A stretch of 22,285 nt of DNA from JBKSMP01 sp964582055 (GTDB taxonomy: Bacteria > Verrucomicrobiota > Verrucomicrobiia > Opitutales > UBA9783): positions 1 through 22,285 of the forward strand of contig CAZOPT010000011.1 in assembly GCA_964582055.1 (NCBI GenBank), read 5' to 3'. The notes beneath the pieces are model-generated. The model did no database searches. It had not been told where the DNA came from and saw only the letters and a program-made list of their open reading frames with translations. The position numbers and the translations under genes were made by a program. Positions 12,388 to 21,311 of this stretch are shown here, in pieces (positions within the stretch are counted from its first letter, which is position 1; the number at the start of each line of letters is the position of its first letter).

Positions 12388-14886
12388 ATGGAAGTTAAAA
12401 AGCCGGTAACACCTATGATGCAACAGTACCTGTCTGTGCATGAGAAATTACCTAAGGAAACGATTTTATTTTTTCGTCTAGGAGATTTTTATGAAATGTT
12501 TTTCGAGGACGCCGAAACAGGTGCACGTGTGCTTGGATTAACATTGACACAACGTAACGGTGTTCCGATGGCAGGTATCCCTTTTCACGCTTCCGAAACT
12601 TATATCGATAAGCTGTTAAAAGCAGGGAAAAAGGTAGCCATTTGTGATCAAATGGAAGAACCTAAACCTGGTAAATTAGTCGAACGATCCTTAACGCGTA
12701 TTTTAACACCCGGAACGGTTTTTGAAGATGGGCAAATGGATGCCAAAACCAATCATTACTTGGCTTGTTTAGAATTTAAGAACAATCATTTATGTGCAGC
12801 TTGGTTGGATTTATCTACGAGCGAATTTAAAATAGCTTCGGAATCTTGTCCGGAAGTTCTTATTGGTTTTTTATCGGCTCTAGATCCTAAAGAAATTGTT
12901 TTGTCGGAAAAATGTAATACTGAAGAACGGGCTCGTTTAAGTTTGTTGTTAACCGACCGAGCTGTTTCGGAAGTTCCTTCGTTTATTTTTGATAATCAGC
13001 GTGCACGTACACAATTAGAAAAATTATTGGGAGTTAAGCACCTAGAAGGATTCGGTATTACAGAAAACGAACTTAGTTTGGGTTGTGCCAGTGCTTTAAT
13101 TCATTATGTAACAGAAAATTTATGTCATTCCCCAAAAAACATAAAAAAATTATCCCAACATCATTGTGAAAAAAATTTACTGGTAGATGCTTCAACGGCC
13201 AAAAACTTGGAAATTTTTCAAACACAACGTGGGACTCGAGAAGGTTCTTTGTTAACTTTTTTAGACCAGGCAAAAACGGCTGCTGGCAGTCGCCTTATTC
13301 AGCAATTCCTTATAAATCCTTTGATTAATTTGGAGCAAATTTGTTATCGGCAGGCTTGCGTTCAGGCTTTTTATGAGGCGTCTATGGCGACACATTCGCT
13401 ACAACACGCCTTAGGTCACACAAGGGACCTCACGCGTATTTTATCACGTTTACATAATCGCTTACGTTCACCCAGAGAACTAGGAGCTATTCGAGAAACG
13501 CTGGAGCAATTACCCGAAATTAAAACTATATTATCACAGTTAAATGCCTCTGCGTTAGAAAGTTTAACAACTTCTATTGAATTATTCGAAGATTTAAAGC
13601 GCTTATTAAATGAAGCACTTGTAAGCGACTTACCTAATGATCTTTTAGAAGGTGGTTATATTCGAGAAGGTTTTGATCCACAATTAGACCATTTGCGATC
13701 CGCTCAGCAAGAATCCCAAGTTTGGTTGCAACAATACGAAATTCAAGAACAACAAAAAACAGGTATTCGTAACTTGCGTGTTAAATATAATTCTGCTGTT
13801 GGCTTTTTTATCGAAGTTACGAAAGCGAATACCCATCTTGTTCCTTGTCACTATATGCGTAAGCAAACAATGACACATTTTGAGCGTTATTATACGGAAG
13901 AATTAAAGGAAAAAGAAAATTTCATTCTGCATAGCCAAGAGCATGCGATTGAAAAAGAAAGAGAGCTATTTTTAAAGCTCGTCCAAAAAGTTTTAGAACA
14001 ATCAGAATCCTTGTTACAAACAGCACATATATTGGCTCAAATTGATGTTTTTTCAGCTTGGAGTTGCCTTGCAAGAGAGTATAATTATTGTTGTCCTCAA
14101 ATCGATACTTCGCTAGATTTTGAAGTCGAAGAAGGACGCCATCCTATTGTAGAAGCAGTTTTAGCTAAAACAAAAGGTTTGTCTGGATTTGTCGCAAACG
14201 ATCTACATCTACAAGGGAATCAAGAGCAAATCATGATTTTGACCGGACCTAATATGGCTGGAAAATCGACGTTTATTCGACAAAATGCATTAATTGCTTT
14301 AATGGCCCATATCGGATGTTGGGTGCCTGCTAAACAGTGTCGTATGGGTTGGATGGATCGCATTTTTTCGCGTGTTGGAGCCAATGATGATTTAGCACGC
14401 GGCCAATCGACCTTCATGGTGGAAATGCTAGAAACAGCCAACATTCTTAATAATGCAACACAACGTAGCTTAATTATTTTAGACGAAATTGGACGCGGAA
14501 CCAGTACATATGATGGTTTAAGTATTGCTTGGGCCGTTGTCGAATATCTTAATCATGATCCCGAACAAGGCCCAAGAACGCTGTTTGCAACGCATTATCG
14601 TGAACTTACGCAATTAGAAAAATTATATCCTCGCATTTTCAATGCCTATGTCTCGGTTAAGGAATGGAACGATGAGATTCTTTTTGTGCATCAAATTTGC
14701 CGTGGAAGTGCACGTCGTTCCTACGGGATTCAAGTTGCTAAATTGGCTGGTTTGCCGCTTGAAGTGATTGAACGTGCTAAAGTTGTACTTTCTAAACTAG
14801 AAAATGAGTGTAAGGTTTTGCAAAAATTGCTCGATAAAGAAACTGTAAACAGTGATTCTCCACAATTAGACTTATTCCATGGATAA
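12388..14886 (+). CDS. mutS: DNA mismatch repair protein MutS
   Basis: Recognises mismatches and small loops and starts mismatch repair. The 832 residues carry all the domains. The mismatch-binding domain I has FFRLGDFYEMFFEDA with the Phe-x-Glu reading element (within FYE). Connector, lever and clamp domains follow, then the ATPase with Walker A GPNMAGKST and Walker B LIILDEIGRGTSTYDG. The extreme C-terminus has QLDLF (826-830), a canonical sliding-clamp binding motif, but lacks the longer tetramerisation tail of E. coli MutS. The ATG at 12388 has no clear Shine-Dalgarno and lies just below a good promoter. The gene overlaps the next one by 8 bases. MutL is not in the window. Confidence 0.98.
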   Translation: MEVKKPVTPMMQQYLSVHEKLPKETILFFRLGDFYEMFFEDAETGARVLGLTLTQRNGVPMAGIPFHASETYIDKLLKAGKKVAICDQMEEPKPGKLVERSLTRILTPGTVFEDGQMDAKTNHYLACLEFKNNHLCAAWLDLSTSEFKIASESCPEVLIGFLSALDPKEIVLSEKCNTEERARLSLLLTDRAVSEVPSFIFDNQRARTQLEKLLGVKHLEGFGITENELSLGCASALIHYVTENLCHSPKNIKKLSQHHCEKNLLVDASTAKNLEIFQTQRGTREGSLLTFLDQAKTAAGSRLIQQFLINPLINLEQICYRQACVQAFYEASMATHSLQHALGHTRDLTRILSRLHNRLRSPRELGAIRETLEQLPEIKTILSQLNASALESLTTSIELFEDLKRLLNEALVSDLPNDLLEGGYIREGFDPQLDHLRSAQQESQVWLQQYEIQEQQKTGIRNLRVKYNSAVGFFIEVTKANTHLVPCHYMRKQTMTHFERYYTEELKEKENFILHSQEHAIEKERELFLKLVQKVLEQSESLLQTAHILAQIDVFSAWSCLAREYNYCCPQIDTSLDFEVEEGRHPIVEAVLAKTKGLSGFVANDLHLQGNQEQIMILTGPNMAGKSTFIRQNALIALMAHIGCWVPAKQCRMGWMDRIFSRVGANDDLARGQSTFMVEMLETANILNNATQRSLIILDEIGRGTSTYDGLSIAWAVVEYLNHDPEQGPRTLFATHYRELTQLEKLYPRIFNAYVSVKEWNDEILFVHQICRGSARRSYGIQVAKLAGLPLEVIERAKVVLSKLENECKVLQKLLDKETVNSDSPQLDLFHG

Positions 14887-15523
14887 TAAGATCAAACGAA
14901 AAGTTCATCATCTCAATGTTTGGAAACAGTTGTTGTTAATCCCATTTTACTGTGTTTTAAGAATCTGGTACATGACCCTACGGTTAAAAATGGACAAAAC
15001 AACAAAACATTTATTACTTAACAAAAATCAGCCAACTTGTGTGTTTTATTTTTGGCATGATGCTCTTTTTATGGCTCCACTGCTTCGAAAATTCAGAGGG
15101 AAAAGACCTATGTATGGTTTGATGAGTGCCAGTAAAGATGGTGCTTGGCTTGAAGCACTCGTACATTGGTTCAAGGTAAAAGCGATACGAGGATCGAGCA
15201 CTTGGCGTGGATCAATTGCACTCAAAGAATTAGAAATGAATGCACATAAAACGTGTGATATTGTTATCACTCCTGATGGACCTAAAGGCCCAAGGCATCG
15301 TTGCAAACACGGATCTTTAAAGTGGGCTTTTGAAACAGACCTTTGTATTATTTGCCTACAAATAAATACATCAAAAGCGTGGTCTCTTTCATCTTGGGAT
15401 CGCTTTCGACTTCCTTTACCTTTTACAAGCGTATCCGTAAAATCCCATCAAGTCGTACCCAATTCCAATATTTCCTTAGAGCACTTAGTTGAAACGGTTC
15501 AAACAAATCTTGGTAATTATTAA
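14879..15523 (+). CDS. DUF374 lysophospholipid/lipid A acyltransferase-like protein
   Basis: A 214-residue membrane-associated protein of the DUF374 family, related to the LpxL and PlsC acyltransferases. Visible family motifs are FWHDALF (58-64), containing the His of the HxxxxD-like site, SASKDG (83-88), RGSSTWRG (104-111), TPDGPKGPR (131-139) and SWDRFRLPLPF (172-182). A hydrophobic stretch at 15-33 probably anchors it. The most likely role is acylating a lipid A precursor or lipid in the inner membrane, but the substrate of this family is not settled. It overlaps mutS by 8 bases, so it is coupled to it with no obvious shared function. Its stop shares the four-base TTAA with the stop of the convergent gspE-like gene. 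Confidence 0.88.
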   Translation: MDNKIKRKVHHLNVWKQLLLIPFYCVLRIWYMTLRLKMDKTTKHLLLNKNQPTCVFYFWHDALFMAPLLRKFRGKRPMYGLMSASKDGAWLEALVHWFKVKAIRGSSTWRGSIALKELEMNAHKTCDIVITPDGPKGPRHRCKHGSLKWAFETDLCIICLQINTSKAWSLSSWDRFRLPLPFTSVSVKSHQVVPNSNISLEHLVETVQTNLGNY

Positions 15524-17736
15524 TCTGCCTGAATACGATCAGGTGGTGCAACTGAAACGCCTTCAAGAATCGTTGTAATACCTTCTTTTACCTTAAACAT
15601 AGCATCTTGGTGAAGCGTTAACATGCCATTGTGTATAGCGCATTCCTTTATTTTTTCAGTTCCTAAATTGTTGTTGATGGCATGGGTAATTTCGGCGTTA
15701 TTTACCATTAATTCATGAATGCCAATACGTCCACGCATGCCACTTCCACCACAGAATGGACAACCTTTAGGATTCATTTTCTTAATTTCACCAGACCATT
15801 GAATTGCATTTTCCAAAATACGCTTTTCAGCATCATCCGGCAAACCCGTTTCGCAGCATTTCGAACAAATACGACGAATCAATCGCTGTGCGCAAACAAC
15901 CAATAAGGATGCAGAAACCATAAAGGGATCGATTCCCATATCTGTAAAACGTGCAATAGTTGAAGGTGCGTCATTTGTGTGCAAAGTACTTAAAAGTAAG
16001 TGACCTGTTAAAGCTGCTTCAATAGCTATTTCGGCAGTTTCTTGATCTCGAATTTCTCCTACAAGAATAACATCCGGATCCATACGTAAAAAAGAACGCA
16101 GAGCGGTAGCAAAACTCAAACCAATAGCCTTATGAGTTTGCATTTGGTTTACACCAGCAAGGGTATACTCGATTGGATCTTCTGCAGTTTGAACATTGAT
16201 TTCAGGGCTTACAATCTCTTTTAAGGCAGAAAACAAAGTCATAGATTTTCCAGAACCTGTTGGTCCACAGTGCAAAATCATTCCATAAGGTCGTTGAATA
16301 CACTCACGGTAAGTCGTTAAATTTTTTTCAGAAAATCCAAGTGCAGTAATTGGAAGTGCAGACTTACGTTTATCCAAAATACGCATAACGATTTTTTCTC
16401 CAAAAAGAGAAGGACAAGTCGCTACACGCAAGTCGATATTAAGCTTTTTAGCTGTATATTTTGCGAAATCAATACGACCATCTTGAGGCAAACGTTTTTG
16501 GGCAATATCCAAGTCGCACATAATTTTCACGCGAGCAACAACGGCTGCAGAAGATTTTAATGGCAAATTCAACTTTTCTACGCAAACACCATCAATACGA
16601 TAACGTACAATAAGACCACGTTCTTGTGGTTCTATATGGATATCACTTGCACCTGAGAAATAAGCATCTTCGATTATTTGATTTACCAATTTGACAATAG
16701 GTGCACTGGCTTCATTTTCGGCTTTAAGTTGTTCGATATCAATATCTGAAGCAGCTTCAAGATCGGTGTATTCATCTTTTAATTGATTGGTTAATTCCTG
16801 AATATTAGCGCTGGATTCAAAAACATCTTGTGCAGCTTCACCAGAATCTGGAAAATTGTACTTAATTAAACGATCAAAGAGTGATGATGGAACAACAATA
16901 ACTTCATCAATTGTAAATTGCGTTTTTAAAGTAAACGACTCTCGACTTTGATAATCGAGAGGATTTTTCATTAAAACCCCTACACATTGATCATCAATCC
17001 GTTTATAGGGAAATATACCTAGTTTTAATAATATTTCTCCAGAAAAACTCGATACAAATCGTTGATCAATTTCGATCTCTTCTTCTTTCGTTACCAAAGG
17101 TGTTTCAGTAAAATTCGAAATATAACGTGCCGTATCTAACTCATTAATTTCGTAACTAGGATCTAAAATGCGCAGTAAGAGTGCCGATGTATATTCAGCT
17201 ACTTCTTGCAAACAGACTAAATCATCGCGATCTAAAAACTGTTTGGGTGCATTAGGCTCTTTATTTAAAATTTGAATGGCACCAATAACACGCTGATCTT
17301 TAAGTGGTACCGTCAGCATCGAAGAAATTTCGAAGTCCGTATTCTTACTCAAAGTATACAATTCATCACCATTTTCAACTTTATTGAAAATATTCGATTC
17401 TCCGGTTTGAATAACCTTTCCGACAAGACCCGTTCCTAAAGGAATTCTTAACTGAAGCAATTGTTCACGTTTTTCATTAAAGCGCGCTTCTAACCCTGGG
17501 TTCCCCGCCCATAACGAAGGTGAATAATAAACATATTTAAAGGCGATTTGTTCATTTTCAATCAGATAAAGTGTAATACTTTGTGCATCCAAATCATCAA
17601 TAATTTTCGTTGCCGTTAATTCAATAATAGAATCTAAATCTTCTTTTGTTGGCGTTGATTTCGAAAGAATCTTTAATAATAAAGACCGCTTCAACGTCTT
17701 CGATAATGTTGTTTTCTGTGCTGCCCCAGTTGCCAT
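15520..17736 (-). CDS. GspE/PilB-type secretion ATPase with N-terminal GAF domain
   Basis: Hexameric ATPase of type II secretion or type IV pili, acting on the inner face of the inner membrane. The 738 residues are far longer than the usual 500 to 570. Residues about 25-193 look like a GAF domain (RIPLGTGLVGKVIQTGES, MLTVPLKDQRVIGAIQILNK). About 220-295 resembles the GspE N-terminal domain, and an acidic linker follows. The motor has SGASDIHIEPQ (361-371), Walker A GPTGSGKS (491-498), Walker B DPDVILVGEIRD (553-564), HTND (586-589), and zinc cysteines 624, 627, 659 and 662. It has its own promoter and no other secretion gene beside it. The GAF part may sense a small ligand or mediate dimerisation, which is inference. 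PilB, GspE and PilT-like roles cannot be separated here, although the zinc motif argues against PilT. Confidence 0.93.
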   Translation of the reverse strand: MATGAAQKTTLSKTLKRSLLLKILSKSTPTKEDLDSIIELTATKIIDDLDAQSITLYLIENEQIAFKYVYYSPSLWAGNPGLEARFNEKREQLLQLRIPLGTGLVGKVIQTGESNIFNKVENGDELYTLSKNTDFEISSMLTVPLKDQRVIGAIQILNKEPNAPKQFLDRDDLVCLQEVAEYTSALLLRILDPSYEINELDTARYISNFTETPLVTKEEEIEIDQRFVSSFSGEILLKLGIFPYKRIDDQCVGVLMKNPLDYQSRESFTLKTQFTIDEVIVVPSSLFDRLIKYNFPDSGEAAQDVFESSANIQELTNQLKDEYTDLEAASDIDIEQLKAENEASAPIVKLVNQIIEDAYFSGASDIHIEPQERGLIVRYRIDGVCVEKLNLPLKSSAAVVARVKIMCDLDIAQKRLPQDGRIDFAKYTAKKLNIDLRVATCPSLFGEKIVMRILDKRKSALPITALGFSEKNLTTYRECIQRPYGMILHCGPTGSGKSMTLFSALKEIVSPEINVQTAEDPIEYTLAGVNQMQTHKAIGLSFATALRSFLRMDPDVILVGEIRDQETAEIAIEAALTGHLLLSTLHTNDAPSTIARFTDMGIDPFMVSASLLVVCAQRLIRRICSKCCETGLPDDAEKRILENAIQWSGEIKKMNPKGCPFCGGSGMRGRIGIHELMVNNAEITHAINNNLGTEKIKECAIHNGMLTLHQDAMFKVKEGITTILEGVSVAPPDRIQAD

Positions 17737-17748
17737 AAGTAATTATTT

Positions 17749-17777
17749 ATTTTAAAAATAAAGGAATAAGGGTGCAA
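17749..17777 (-). promoter_or_regulatory. Candidate promoter of the GAF-GspE gene
   Basis: TTGCAC and TAAAAT (five of six) at an exact 17-base spacing. The -10 ends 12 bases before the ATG at 17736, so the mRNA would have a leader of about five bases, and no Shine-Dalgarno is present. The promoter lies downstream of the assembly gap, separating this gene from cdsA. Confidence 0.5.
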
Positions 17778-17789
17778 GCTTTTTTTCTA

Positions 17790-17889
17790 NNNNNNNNNNN
17801 NNNNNNNNNNNNNNNNNNNNNNNNNNNNNNNNNNNNNNNNNNNNNNNNNNNNNNNNNNNNNNNNNNNNNNNNNNNNNNNNNNNNNNNNN
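17790..17889. other. Assembly gap of exactly 100 N
   Basis: A run of 100 undetermined bases, the conventional length for a scaffold gap of unknown size. It removes the 3' end of cdsA and possibly other sequence. Any reading frame drawn through it is artificial, since 100 is not a multiple of three. Confidence 0.99.
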
Positions 17890-18706
17890 AAACAAAATAC
17901 TTAAACAATATGTAAGAAAGAGGTAGGTTAAGAAGCAAACTATCGATGAGATCAAGAATGCCACCAATACCAGGAATTGTTGTACCGGAGTCTTTTGTTT
18001 GAAGTTGACGCTTAATAAGTGATTCTAGAAGGTCAGAAACAATAGATCCCCAAGCTAAAATTACAGAAAATATGAAGCAATGAAGGACGCAAAAGTTTTG
18101 TGGAAAATGAGGTAAGGTTCTAAACAACAAAAAACCGCCTAAGATTGCAAATAGAAATCCACCTAAAACCCCTTCCCAAGTTTTTTTAGGACTAACAGCT
18201 GGTGCCAAACGATGTTTTCCTACAGAGCAACCAACGAAAAATCCGCCAACATCTGTTAATTTAGTAACAAAGACAATCCAAAACAATATTGCAAGGGTTG
18301 TTTCTACCTGGAATGCAAACAATTGTTCTAATTTTAAGCAAAAGTGAAGGTTAAGAACAATGTACCAAAAACCAAAAAGTGAAGTTAAAAACGCTCTTGC
18401 CGTTTTACCTCCAAAAACACTCCAATTACAGATTAAAATCAAACTAATAGCGTATAATAAATCGGTAGAAACTTTTGTTTTTTGTGTTAGGTATGCATAT
18501 AAAAGTGGAAAGCAAAAAGCTAAACTTACATCAAAAATCGCCTGTTTTTTATCCGATTTAAGCAATTTAGCGAGTTCATATTGGGCACCTACAGAAAACG
18601 CAGTGATCAACAAAAGAACACCCGTCAGTTTAAAATAAACAAGTATACAAGCAAGACTTCCCCACAAAAGGACAGAACTTACTAAACGTTGTTTCAAGGT
18701 ATTCAT
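17890..18706 (-). CDS. cdsA: Phosphatidate cytidylyltransferase CdsA (3' end in gap)
   Basis: Integral membrane enzyme making CDP-diacylglycerol from phosphatidate and CTP, the branch point of phospholipid synthesis. The visible 272 residues are strongly hydrophobic. They include SPKKTWEGVLGG, and the family signature SDLLESLIKRQLQTKDSG followed by PGIGGILDLIDS, where most bacteria have PGHGGxLDRxDS. In E. coli CdsA only about 19 residues follow DS; here 16 are seen before the Ns, so the true stop is probably just inside the gap. A frame can be forced through the Ns to a stop at 17747, but those last residues overlap the next gene's promoter and should not be trusted. The start overlaps the uppS stop as ATGA, so the two are coupled in the usual uppS-cdsA order. 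Confidence 0.93.
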
Positions 18707-19389
18707 ATATTGCCAAACCGGCGATGCCTTTGTAAATAATTTTCGATAGCTTTATCGACTTCTTGTTCATTAAAATCTGGCCAATGCGTAGGTGTAAAGT
18801 AAAATTCACTATAAGCAGCTTGTAAAAGCAAATAATTACTCAAACGTTGTTCACCAGAAGTCCGAACAATAAGATCCGGATCGGGCATATCTGCTGTATA
18901 AAGTTGCTGCGCAAATGTATCCCATGTTAAATCTTTTATCTCATCTACAGGCAAAGCTTTAATCGCTCTTAAGACTTCTTCACGAGCCCCGTAATTTAAA
19001 GCTAAAGTAAGAGTATGGTCCATAAAATGCGCTGTAGCAGCCTTTACATCTTCAATGGCTTTACGCGCGGCTTCAGGTAATGCATCAACAGCACCAATGG
19101 TATTCAGGCGAATTTTATTTTCAACAAATACAGATTTTTTCTTTTTTAAATATGTAACTAATAGCTTAAAAATGACGCTGATCTCTTGTTGTGGACGCTT
19201 CCAATTCTCTGTCGAAAAGGCATACAAGGTGATATAAGGAATCTTCCAATAATCAAATACACGCTTGGCAACATCAAAGATGCGTTGAGCACCTTCTTTA
19301 TGGCCTTCCGTGCGGGCTAAATTTCGTTGCTTAGCCCAACGACCGTTTCCATCCATAATAAAAGCAATATGCTTTAAATGCGTTTCCAT
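18703..19389 (-). CDS. uppS: Undecaprenyl diphosphate synthase (isoprenyl transferase)
   Basis: Cis-prenyltransferase that builds the C55 lipid carrier for peptidoglycan and other envelope polymers, from farnesyl diphosphate and isopentenyl diphosphate. The 228 residues open with HIAFIMDGNGRWAK, with catalytic Asp13. LYAFSTENWKRP is the conserved second block, and DPDLIVRTSGEQRLSNYLL with SEFYFTPTHWPDF are the last two. The usual LLWQ of the RTSGE block is LLLQ here, a mild change. It begins one base after the aspS stop, with AGGA five bases before its ATG, and ends in a four-base ATGA overlap with cdsA. An aspS-uppS-cdsA transcript is likely. Confidence 0.97.
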   Translation of the reverse strand: METHLKHIAFIMDGNGRWAKQRNLARTEGHKEGAQRIFDVAKRVFDYWKIPYITLYAFSTENWKRPQQEISVIFKLLVTYLKKKKSVFVENKIRLNTIGAVDALPEAARKAIEDVKAATAHFMDHTLTLALNYGAREEVLRAIKALPVDEIKDLTWDTFAQQLYTADMPDPDLIVRTSGEQRLSNYLLLQAAYSEFYFTPTHWPDFNEQEVDKAIENYLQRHRRFGNI

Positions 19390-19390
19390 C

Positions 19391-21184
19391 TTATTCCTGT
19401 ACTTGCGGGATATATTGCAAACCTAATTCCAGTAATTGTTTTGCTTCAACAACACCAGGACTCATGGACATTAAATCCTGACCTTTTTGAGTTTTTGGGA
19501 AAGCAATAACATCACGAATACTTGTTGTCCCTGCCATAAGAGCTACCAAACGATCAAAGCCAAGTGCAATACCACCATGCGGAGGTGCACCAAAAGAAAA
19601 GGCTTTTAACATATATCCAAAACGATTTTCTACAACATCTGTAGGCAATTTCAACACATTTTCAAAAATAAAGCGCTGAATTTCAGGCGAATGAATACGA
19701 ATACTTCCCCCTCCCAATTCGATACCATTCAAAACTAAATCGTAATGTTGTCCACGAACTGCTTGTGGATCAGTTTTTAACAACGGAATATCTTCTTTTA
19801 CTGGAGAAGTAAAGGGGTGATGCGTTGCTACAAACTTCTTCTGATCTTCATCATAAGTCAATAATGGAAAATCAACAACCCATAAGAATTTATAATCATT
19901 TGCAGCTATAGTTAACACACCACGTTTTTGCAGAATTTGTGCAACTTCCAGACGAATTTTTCCTAAAATCGTACAGGCCTTTTCCCAACAATCTGCCATG
20001 AAAAATAAGCAGTCATTTTCTTTTAGTCGTAATTGGCTTGTTAATGCACCTTTTTCATCTTCTGACAAAAATTTTGTAAGTGGCGATTTCCATTCACCTT
20101 CCTTAATCTTAATATAAGCAAGTCCCTTGGCTCCTAAATGCTTGGCAGTTTGCTCAAGGCTTGCCAATTCACCAGCCGTCATGTCGGCAAAATTCTCAAC
20201 CTTTAAAACTTTGATCGCATCACCTTTATTAGCTACACTTGCAAAAACTTTAAAATTAGATCCTTTGAAAATAGCCGTTACATCTTGAAATTCAAGCCCA
20301 AAACGCATGTCAGGCTTGTCGGATCCAAAACGATTCATGGCATCTTTAAACGGCAAACGTAGCAAAGGTGTTGAAATCGTAACATCTAAGCAATCTTTCC
20401 ATAATTTCGTAATAAGGCCTTCAATAAGCGCATAAATATCTTCACGATCAATAAAAGAAGCTTCTAAATCAATTTGTGTAAACTCAGGTTGGCGATCTGC
20501 ACGTAAATCTTCATCTCGGAAGCATTTTGCAAATGAAAAATACTTCTCTATACCAGCAACCATAAGCATTTGTTTATACTGCTGAGGGGATTGCGTAAGT
20601 GCATAACAATTACCTGGATTCAAACGACTAGGCACCAAAAACTCACGAGCACCTTCAGGTGTACTCTTAAACAAAGCCGGCGTTTCAACCTCAAAAAATC
20701 CGTTGGCATCTAAATAATTACGAATGACATTCGAAGCACAATGCCGCAAACGTAGACGCTCTTGATTAATTTTTCTTCTTAAATCTAGATAACGATAAGT
20801 TAAACGTAAATCTTCGCCCACCCTTTCAGCTTTTTCATCTAATGGAAACGGCAAGGTTTGACATATATTGTGTATTGTAAGGGTCTCAACCCAAACTTCA
20901 ATCTCACCTGTAGCTAAATGTACATGTACAGTTTCTTCAGGTCTCAAGCGTACCTTACCAGTAATTTCAATTACAGATTCTGTTTTTAACAGGGCAATTT
21001 CTTTTTCAAAAACTTGTGTATCGAGAACTAACTGGGTAATACCTTCACGATCTCTCAAATCAATAAAACAAAGTCCACCATGGTCTCTCAAACTTTGGAT
21101 CCAGCCCATTAAAATAACGGATTGCTCTAAATGCTCTTTACGTAATTCTCCACAATGATGCGTCCGTTTACTAAATTCCCTCAT
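19391..21184 (-). CDS. aspS: Aspartyl-tRNA synthetase
   Basis: Class II synthetase charging tRNA-Asp. The 597 residues have the bacterial layout: an OB-fold anticodon domain (MGWIQSLRDHGGLCFIDLRDREG), the catalytic core with ETPALFKSTPEGAREFLVPSR, motif 2 FRDEDLRADRQPEFTQIDLEAS, the bacterial GAD insertion in the middle, and motif 3 GGIALGFDRLVALMAG. Whether it also charges tRNA-Asn cannot be told by eye. The frame is open to 21220, but I choose the ATG at 21184: it starts MREFSKRTHHCGELR, matching the usual MRTxYCGxLR opening, and the extra 12 residues would lie across the promoter. The chosen ATG is only 6 bases after a -10 box, so the message may be leaderless. Confidence 0.96.
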   Translation of the reverse strand: MREFSKRTHHCGELRKEHLEQSVILMGWIQSLRDHGGLCFIDLRDREGITQLVLDTQVFEKEIALLKTESVIEITGKVRLRPEETVHVHLATGEIEVWVETLTIHNICQTLPFPLDEKAERVGEDLRLTYRYLDLRRKINQERLRLRHCASNVIRNYLDANGFFEVETPALFKSTPEGAREFLVPSRLNPGNCYALTQSPQQYKQMLMVAGIEKYFSFAKCFRDEDLRADRQPEFTQIDLEASFIDREDIYALIEGLITKLWKDCLDVTISTPLLRLPFKDAMNRFGSDKPDMRFGLEFQDVTAIFKGSNFKVFASVANKGDAIKVLKVENFADMTAGELASLEQTAKHLGAKGLAYIKIKEGEWKSPLTKFLSEDEKGALTSQLRLKENDCLFFMADCWEKACTILGKIRLEVAQILQKRGVLTIAANDYKFLWVVDFPLLTYDEDQKKFVATHHPFTSPVKEDIPLLKTDPQAVRGQHYDLVLNGIELGGGSIRIHSPEIQRFIFENVLKLPTDVVENRFGYMLKAFSFGAPPHGGIALGFDRLVALMAGTTSIRDVIAFPKTQKGQDLMSMSPGVVEAKQLLELGLQYIPQVQE

Positions 21185-21190
21185 AAAAGT

Positions 21191-21220
21191 ATGATAAGAA
21201 AATTTTTCCAATAACGACAA
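21191..21220 (-). promoter_or_regulatory. Candidate promoter for aspS-uppS-cdsA
   Basis: TTGTCG (four of six), 18 bases, TATCAT (five of six). Only six bases separate the -10 from the ATG at 21184, so transcription would start at or next to the A of the start codon. Confidence 0.5.
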
Positions 21221-21273
21221 GCTCGTTTTTAGAAAACTTTACATTGGCATTTTTACAAGCGCCTATTTTTTTG

Positions 21274-21302
21274 TTGAATAAAAAAACAAAAAGGCGTTAA
21301 AT
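21274..21302 (+). promoter_or_regulatory. Candidate promoter for the membrane protein-gmk pair
   Basis: TTGAAT (four of six), 17 bases, TTAAAT (four of six). The -10 ends nine bases before the ATG at 21312, predicting an almost leaderless mRNA. It lies within an imperfect inverted repeat whose GC ends are CGCCT (21260-21264) and AGGCG (21292-21296), which could be an operator. Confidence 0.4.
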
Positions 21303-21311
21303 TACAAAGCT

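Noticed and set aside
17747..17967. Frames drawn through the run of N
   Set aside because: The gap length is arbitrary, so the reading frame across it has no meaning.
21260..21296. Inverted repeat CGCCT/AGGCG with long A and T runs as a terminator
   Set aside because: It lies between two divergent starts, the arms are imperfect, and no gene ends there; an operator is a more likely reading.
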